Source: Planococcus sp. PAMC 21323 (GTDB lineage: Bacteria > Bacillota > Bacilli > Bacillales_A > Planococcaceae). From it: 64,000 bases of DNA. This document shows positions 60,475-64,000 of the stretch, piece by piece. Each line of letters begins with the position of its first letter. The stretch's first letter is position 1. The position numbers and the translations under genes were made by a program. The stretch covers positions 124,001 through 188,000 of the forward strand of contig NZ_CP009129.1 of assembly GCF_000785555.1 (NCBI RefSeq). The letters run 5' to 3'. Under the pieces are notes generated by a model. The model did no database searches. It saw only the letters and a list, made by a program, of their open reading frames with translations, and was not told where the DNA came from.

Positions 60475-60972
60475 ATGTCACAATTCCGGAAATTAATCGA
60501 CCAAACGCTCGCTTTTTTGACAGTCCTCAGTTTTGCGGGCGTTATCATCATTGTTACCATTCAAATCATTTCACGCTTTACTCCAATGTCCTTTATTTGG
60601 ACAGAAGAATTGACGCGTTATCTTTTCTTGTACGGTATTAGTTTTGGTGCACCATTGGCTTTAATGCGCAATGAATTTATCAATGTAGATATGATTCTTA
60701 ACAGAATGCCAGACAATTTCCGTAGATATTATGAAGTCGTCATATACATGGCTGTTATATTATTGAGTTCGGTAATGGTTGTTCAAGGATATAATTTTAC
60801 ACTGCTTGGTGACAAGCAAAGTTCAGCTACGATGCCTTTCCAAATGTCCGTAATCCATGCATCGTTATTGATCATGAGTGTATTCCTAGTGTTTTATGCC
60901 GTTATAAAAATTATCGACCTCATAAAAAATAAACAAGACTATAGTCAGAATTACGGAGGTGACGATAACTAA
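60475..60972 (+). CDS. dctQ: TRAP transporter small permease (DctQ family)
   Basis: 165 residues, four membrane helices. The block SFIWTEELTRYLFLYGISFG and the following MRNEFINVDMI are typical of DctQ. Its last base overlaps the start of dctM. Ribosome-binding site GAGGAAGGA. Confidence 0.92.
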   Translation: MSQFRKLIDQTLAFLTVLSFAGVIIIVTIQIISRFTPMSFIWTEELTRYLFLYGISFGAPLALMRNEFINVDMILNRMPDNFRRYYEVVIYMAVILLSSVMVVQGYNFTLLGDKQSSATMPFQMSVIHASLLIMSVFLVFYAVIKIIDLIKNKQDYSQNYGGDDN

Positions 60973-62243
60973 TGGCTACACTTCTCTTTGTATCCTTTAT
61001 CGCTTTGATTTTTCTAGGTGTACCGGTTGCTTTTAGTTTAGGATTGGCATCGTTTATCTACCTAATGATAGCAGGCATTCCACTCAATATTATTCCACAG
61101 CGAATGTTTGGGGGATTAAATTCATTTGTGTTGTTATGTATTCCAGGATTTATCTTGGCGGGAAATTTGATGAATGCGGGTGGTATCACGCAAAGAATTA
61201 TTAAATTTGCTAACGATCTTTTTGGTCATATCCGCGGTGGATTAGGGCTTGCAAACGTAGGAGCTTCGATGGGCTTTGCTGGGATATCAGGTACAGCACT
61301 TGCAGATACAGCAAGCATTGGTTCTATTTTAATACCAGCGATGAAAAAAGAAGGTTATGGTTCAGGATTTTCAGCAGCTGTAACTGCATCTTCTTCAACT
61401 GTTGGTCCAATTATTCCACCGTCTCTTCCGATGATTATTGTTGGAACCTTGGCATCGTTGTCGATTGGAGATCTGTTTTTAGCCGGAGCACTTCCGGGAC
61501 TGCTCCTTGGTATAGGCTTAATGATTCCTACTTACCTTATTTCGGTTAAACGAAACTATCCGAAAGGTGATCGTCAGCCGATTAAAGTCATTTGGAAAAG
61601 CTTCACGGGAGCTTTTTGGGCATTATTAATGACGTTTATCATTCTTTACGGAATTTTAGGCGGTTTCTTTACACCAACAGAAGCATCTATTATTGCTGTT
61701 CTTTATGCATTTGTTATTGGTATTTTCGTATACAAAGAATTGCCAATTAAGAAAATACCAGAAATTATGTTGTCTTCTATGACAGCGACAGCGTCGATTA
61801 TGTTGTTAGTCGGCTTTGCTAATTTATTTGGCTGGATTATGGTGCGTGAACAAATTCCACAATTGGTTGCAGAATCGATTTTGGGCATTTCAACAAATGC
61901 GATTATTGTTATCTTATTGATCAACCTCTTGTTATTGTTTGTTGGGACGTTTATGGAAACGATTGCGGCTTTAGTTATTTTGTTCCCTGTCTTGTTGCCA
62001 GTTGCGCTAACAGTTGGGATGGATCCTATTCAATTCGGCGTTATGATGGTCTTGAATTTGGTGATTGGATTGGTAACTCCGCCGGTAGGTGTGTGTCTCT
62101 TTGTGGCTTCTCAAATTGGGAAAGTATCTATCGGGAAAACCTCAAAAGAATTGTTGCCATTTTTAGGAGTCAGTTTAGCGGTGCTGATGCTAGTCGCATT
62201 TGTACCTCAAATTACGTTGTTCTTACCAAATTTATTTGAATAG
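60972..62243 (+). CDS. dctM: TRAP transporter large permease (DctM family)
   Basis: 423-residue transport subunit with about 12 helices. Typical DctM blocks: IPLNIIPQRMFGGLNSFVLL, MGFAGISGTALADTASIGSI, SSSTVGPIIPPSLPMIIVG and VLNLVIGLVTPPVGVCLFV. Works with DctP and DctQ using the Na+ or proton gradient. Confidence 0.95.
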   Translation: MATLLFVSFIALIFLGVPVAFSLGLASFIYLMIAGIPLNIIPQRMFGGLNSFVLLCIPGFILAGNLMNAGGITQRIIKFANDLFGHIRGGLGLANVGASMGFAGISGTALADTASIGSILIPAMKKEGYGSGFSAAVTASSSTVGPIIPPSLPMIIVGTLASLSIGDLFLAGALPGLLLGIGLMIPTYLISVKRNYPKGDRQPIKVIWKSFTGAFWALLMTFIILYGILGGFFTPTEASIIAVLYAFVIGIFVYKELPIKKIPEIMLSSMTATASIMLLVGFANLFGWIMVREQIPQLVAESILGISTNAIIVILLINLLLLFVGTFMETIAALVILFPVLLPVALTVGMDPIQFGVMMVLNLVIGLVTPPVGVCLFVASQIGKVSIGKTSKELLPFLGVSLAVLMLVAFVPQITLFLPNLFE

Positions 62244-62255
62244 GCGGTTGTAAAT

Positions 62256-63275
62256 ATGAAAGCAGTGCAAGTTCCAGAAGCACATAAAATACAAATTATT
62301 GAACAAAAAAAACCGGAAATTCAGCAAAGTAATGAGGTTTTAGTGAAAGTGAAACGCGTAGGTATATGTGGTTCAGATATGCATATTTACCACGGTACGA
62401 ACCCACTCGCGACTTTGCCACGCGTTGTTGGACATGAAGTAACTGGTGAAGTAGTAGAAGTTGGTAATGCTGTTGAACAGTTGAAAGTGGGCGATCATGT
62501 CGTAGTAGAGCCGATAAATTATTGCGGCGAGTGCTACGCTTGTAAAAAAGGTCGTCCAAATGTTTGTGGGAAATTATCTGTTTTTGGTGTTCATGAAGAC
62601 GGAGGCATGCGTGAATTTATCGTCTTACCTGAAAAACAATTGCACGCTGTGGACAAAGAATTGGATTGGGACGAAGCTGTTTTGGCAGAGCCGTTTACAA
62701 TCGGGGCTCAAGCAGTATGGCGTGGAAATGTTGAAAAAGACGACACCGTATTTATTCAAGGATGCGGCCCAATCGGAATTTGTATCTTGAAGCTTGCGAA
62801 AATAGCAGGAGCGACCGTTTACATGACGGATTTAAATGAAGAGCGTTTAGCTTTTGCGAAAAAGAGTGGAGCAGATGAAGTCATTCATGCGGGCAATGAA
62901 TCGATAAAAGATCGTCTTCTCGAATTAACTTCTGATGAAGGAGTCAATGTCGTAATTGATGCAGTTGGGATTCCGACTACAGTAGAACTGAGCATTGATG
63001 TAGTTTCGCCAGCAGGTAGTGTGGTCATTCTTGGGTTTGACGAGCGACCTTCTGCAATTGCACAATTACCAATTACCAAAAAAGAAATTAACATCGTTGG
63101 TTCAAGGTTACAAACCAACCAATTTGGAAAAGTCGTAAGCTTGATGAACAGTGGTGCATTAAAGTCAGATGGATTAATCACGCATAAGTTTTCATTAGAT
63201 GACGTACAAGAAGCATTTACATTTGTTGAAAATAATCCGGATAAAGTAAGAAAAGCATTAATCGTATTTGAGTGA
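62256..63275 (+). CDS. Zinc-dependent sugar-acid/polyol dehydrogenase (MDR family)
   Basis: Medium-chain dehydrogenase of 339 residues. Catalytic zinc ligands in [14 protein letters not shown] and [13 protein letters not shown], structural zinc Cys in [17 protein letters not shown], and NAD-binding [17 protein letters not shown]. Family members oxidise sorbitol, L-galactonate or L-gulonate. Next to uxuA it most likely makes fructuronate or tagaturonate from a hexonate; the exact substrate is open. Confidence 0.88.
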   Translation: MKAVQVPEAHKIQIIEQKKPEIQQSNEVLVKVKRVGICGSDMHIYHGTNPLATLPRVVGHEVTGEVVEVGNAVEQLKVGDHVVVEPINYCGECYACKKGRPNVCGKLSVFGVHEDGGMREFIVLPEKQLHAVDKELDWDEAVLAEPFTIGAQAVWRGNVEKDDTVFIQGCGPIGICILKLAKIAGATVYMTDLNEERLAFAKKSGADEVIHAGNESIKDRLLELTSDEGVNVVIDAVGIPTTVELSIDVVSPAGSVVILGFDERPSAIAQLPITKKEINIVGSRLQTNQFGKVVSLMNSGALKSDGLITHKFSLDDVQEAFTFVENNPDKVRKALIVFE

Positions 63276-63287
63276 GGAGAAATGTAG

Positions 63288-63911
63288 ATGATACCTAAAA
63301 TGGAAGTGTACCAACAACTTTTAGATGCAAAAATCGTTGCGGTCATACGCGGAAAAGACGCAGACGAGGCAATTGCGATTGCAGAAGCTGCTGTTAATGG
63401 TGGGTTAAAAGCAATCGAACTAACGTATACAACGCCTAATGTTGCTCGCGTTTTTGATAAACTAGCGGGTTCTTCATCTGCATTAATTGGTGCAGGGACA
63501 GTACTAGATGCTGAAACAGCTCGACATGCATTGTTACACGGAGCAGAATTTATTGTAAGTCCAAATTTTAATCCGGAAATTGCTAAAGTCTGCAATCGTT
63601 ATAATGTGCCTTACTTACCAGGCTGCATGACGATTAAAGAAATGGTACAGGCTACTGAGTGGGGCTGCGATATTCTCAAACTGTTTCCCGCTAACGGATT
63701 TGAGCCATCTTTTGTCGGTTCAGTCAACGGCCCATTACCTAAAGTTCGCATCATGCCGACAGGAGGCATCAATATTAACAATATGAATGCTTGGCTGGAT
63801 GCAGGTGCGGTAGCAGTTGGAATCGGTAGTGATTTAACAAAAGCCTATCGTTCAACTGGAGAACAAGGTGTAACTACATTAGTTAAAGATTATTTAAACG
63901 AGCTAACTTAA
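63288..63911 (+). CDS. kdgA: KDPG aldolase (bifunctional KHG/KDPG aldolase)
   Basis: Class I aldolase cleaving KDPG to pyruvate and glyceraldehyde-3-phosphate. Catalytic Glu in KAIELTYTTPN, the Thr/Gly block GAGTVLDAETA, the Schiff-base Lys in CDILKLFPANGFEP, and the phosphate-binding MPTGGININNM. 207 residues, complete. Last step of the pathway started by UxuA and KdgK. Confidence 0.93.
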   Translation: MIPKMEVYQQLLDAKIVAVIRGKDADEAIAIAEAAVNGGLKAIELTYTTPNVARVFDKLAGSSSALIGAGTVLDAETARHALLHGAEFIVSPNFNPEIAKVCNRYNVPYLPGCMTIKEMVQATEWGCDILKLFPANGFEPSFVGSVNGPLPKVRIMPTGGININNMNAWLDAGAVAVGIGSDLTKAYRSTGEQGVTTLVKDYLNELT

Positions 63912-63926
63912 CAGAGGAGGGCACTC

Positions 63927-64000
63927 ATGGATATTACATTTCGTTGGTATGGACGCGATAATGATAGCGTGCAACTAGAACAAATTAAACAAATTCCAGG
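63927..64000 (+). CDS. uxuA: Mannonate dehydratase UxuA, N-terminal fragment
   Basis: ATG 63927 with AGAGGAGGG upstream; the first 24 codons read MDITFRWYGRDNDSVQLEQI and onward, matching the usual UxuA N-terminus (TFRWYG..NDSVxLexIkQIPG). The gene is cut by the window end. UxuA dehydrates D-mannonate to KDG, the substrate of the KdgK encoded upstream, so the operon continues beyond this window. Confidence 0.85.
   Translation, partial: MDITFRWYGRDNDSVQLEQIKQIP

Noticed and set aside
1..64000. rRNA and tRNA genes
   Set aside because: None recognised by eye on either strand; a covariance-model scan would be needed to exclude a divergent tRNA.

Overview
The window looks like a chromosomal piece of a low-to-mid G+C Gram-positive bacterium of the Bacillales, most likely Planococcaceae (Planococcus/Planomicrobium-like). 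This is an inference from strong GGAGG ribosome-binding sites, frequent TTG/GTG starts, the B. subtilis-like order of flagellar genes, a T-box and a preQ1 riboswitch, and Bacillales families such as YaaR, YteA-type DksA, DUF3899 and TIGR02206. No rRNA, tRNA, prophage or CRISPR array was seen. One intact IS3-family element is present.

Layout. (1) 1-12009: 3' part of a flagellar operon: flbD, fliM, fliY, fliO, fliP, fliQ, fliR, flhB, flhA, flhF, flhG, sigD, a SwrB-like gene, a YaaR gene and a PilZ gene, closed by a terminator. fliL and every chemotaxis gene that this operon normally carries (cheY after fliY; cheB, cheA, cheW, cheC and cheD before sigD) are absent. FliM and FliY also look degraded at their CheY-binding and CheY-P phosphatase sites. 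(2) 12190-13910: an unknown gene, a Nudix hydrolase, a hairpin-rich non-coding stretch and a DUF3899 membrane protein. (3) 14047-18992: an oligopeptide ABC importer oppABCD without oppF, with a dispersed hairpin repeat between oppA and oppB. (4) 19047-22703 (minus strand): a 5-oxoprolinase operon pxpB-pxpC-pxpA plus an NRAMP-like transporter. (5) 22800-22893: five ~21-bp-spaced copies of an 11-base core. (6) 22955-29192: a lone binding protein, an ABC-2 exporter, the IS3 element sitting inside the exporter's terminator, and lrgAB. (7) 29486-32366: brnQ and a GntR-FCD regulator sharing an operator-like 14-mer, then a SpoIIAA-like protein. (8) 32562-36868: an rRNA methyltransferase, a DUF3817 protein, and a multidrug ABC exporter next to a TipA-type MerR regulator with a textbook MerR promoter. 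(9) 36931-37050: six exactly 20-bp-spaced repeats. (10) 37212-47862: mixed housekeeping genes, including preQ1-controlled queF-queT, a CDF metal exporter, an RsbR-like GAF-STAS protein and a SleB-like hydrolase. (11) 47928-50289: a Trp T-box leader and trpEG. (12) 50333-56153: DDAH-like, GIY-YIG, SDR, hisC and small conserved proteins. (13) 56311-64000: a hexuronate/sugar-acid catabolic operon: kdgR, kdgK, an Ldh-family oxidoreductase, TRAP transporter dctPQM, a zinc dehydrogenase, a KDPG aldolase and the start of uxuA, cut by the window end.

The uronate cluster reads as one pathway: TRAP uptake of a sugar acid, oxidation or reduction to fructuronate/mannonate, UxuA dehydration to 2-keto-3-deoxygluconate (KDG), KdgK phosphorylation and aldolase cleavage to pyruvate and glyceraldehyde-3-phosphate, all probably under KdgR acting on a perfect 20-bp palindrome.

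The most interesting signals are the flagellar operon with no chemotaxis genes and matching decay in FliM and FliY, together with a base-composition step at the fliY/fliO junction where cheY should be, and the two unrelated intergenic repeat ladders with a conserved ~11-base core and a period of about two helical turns.
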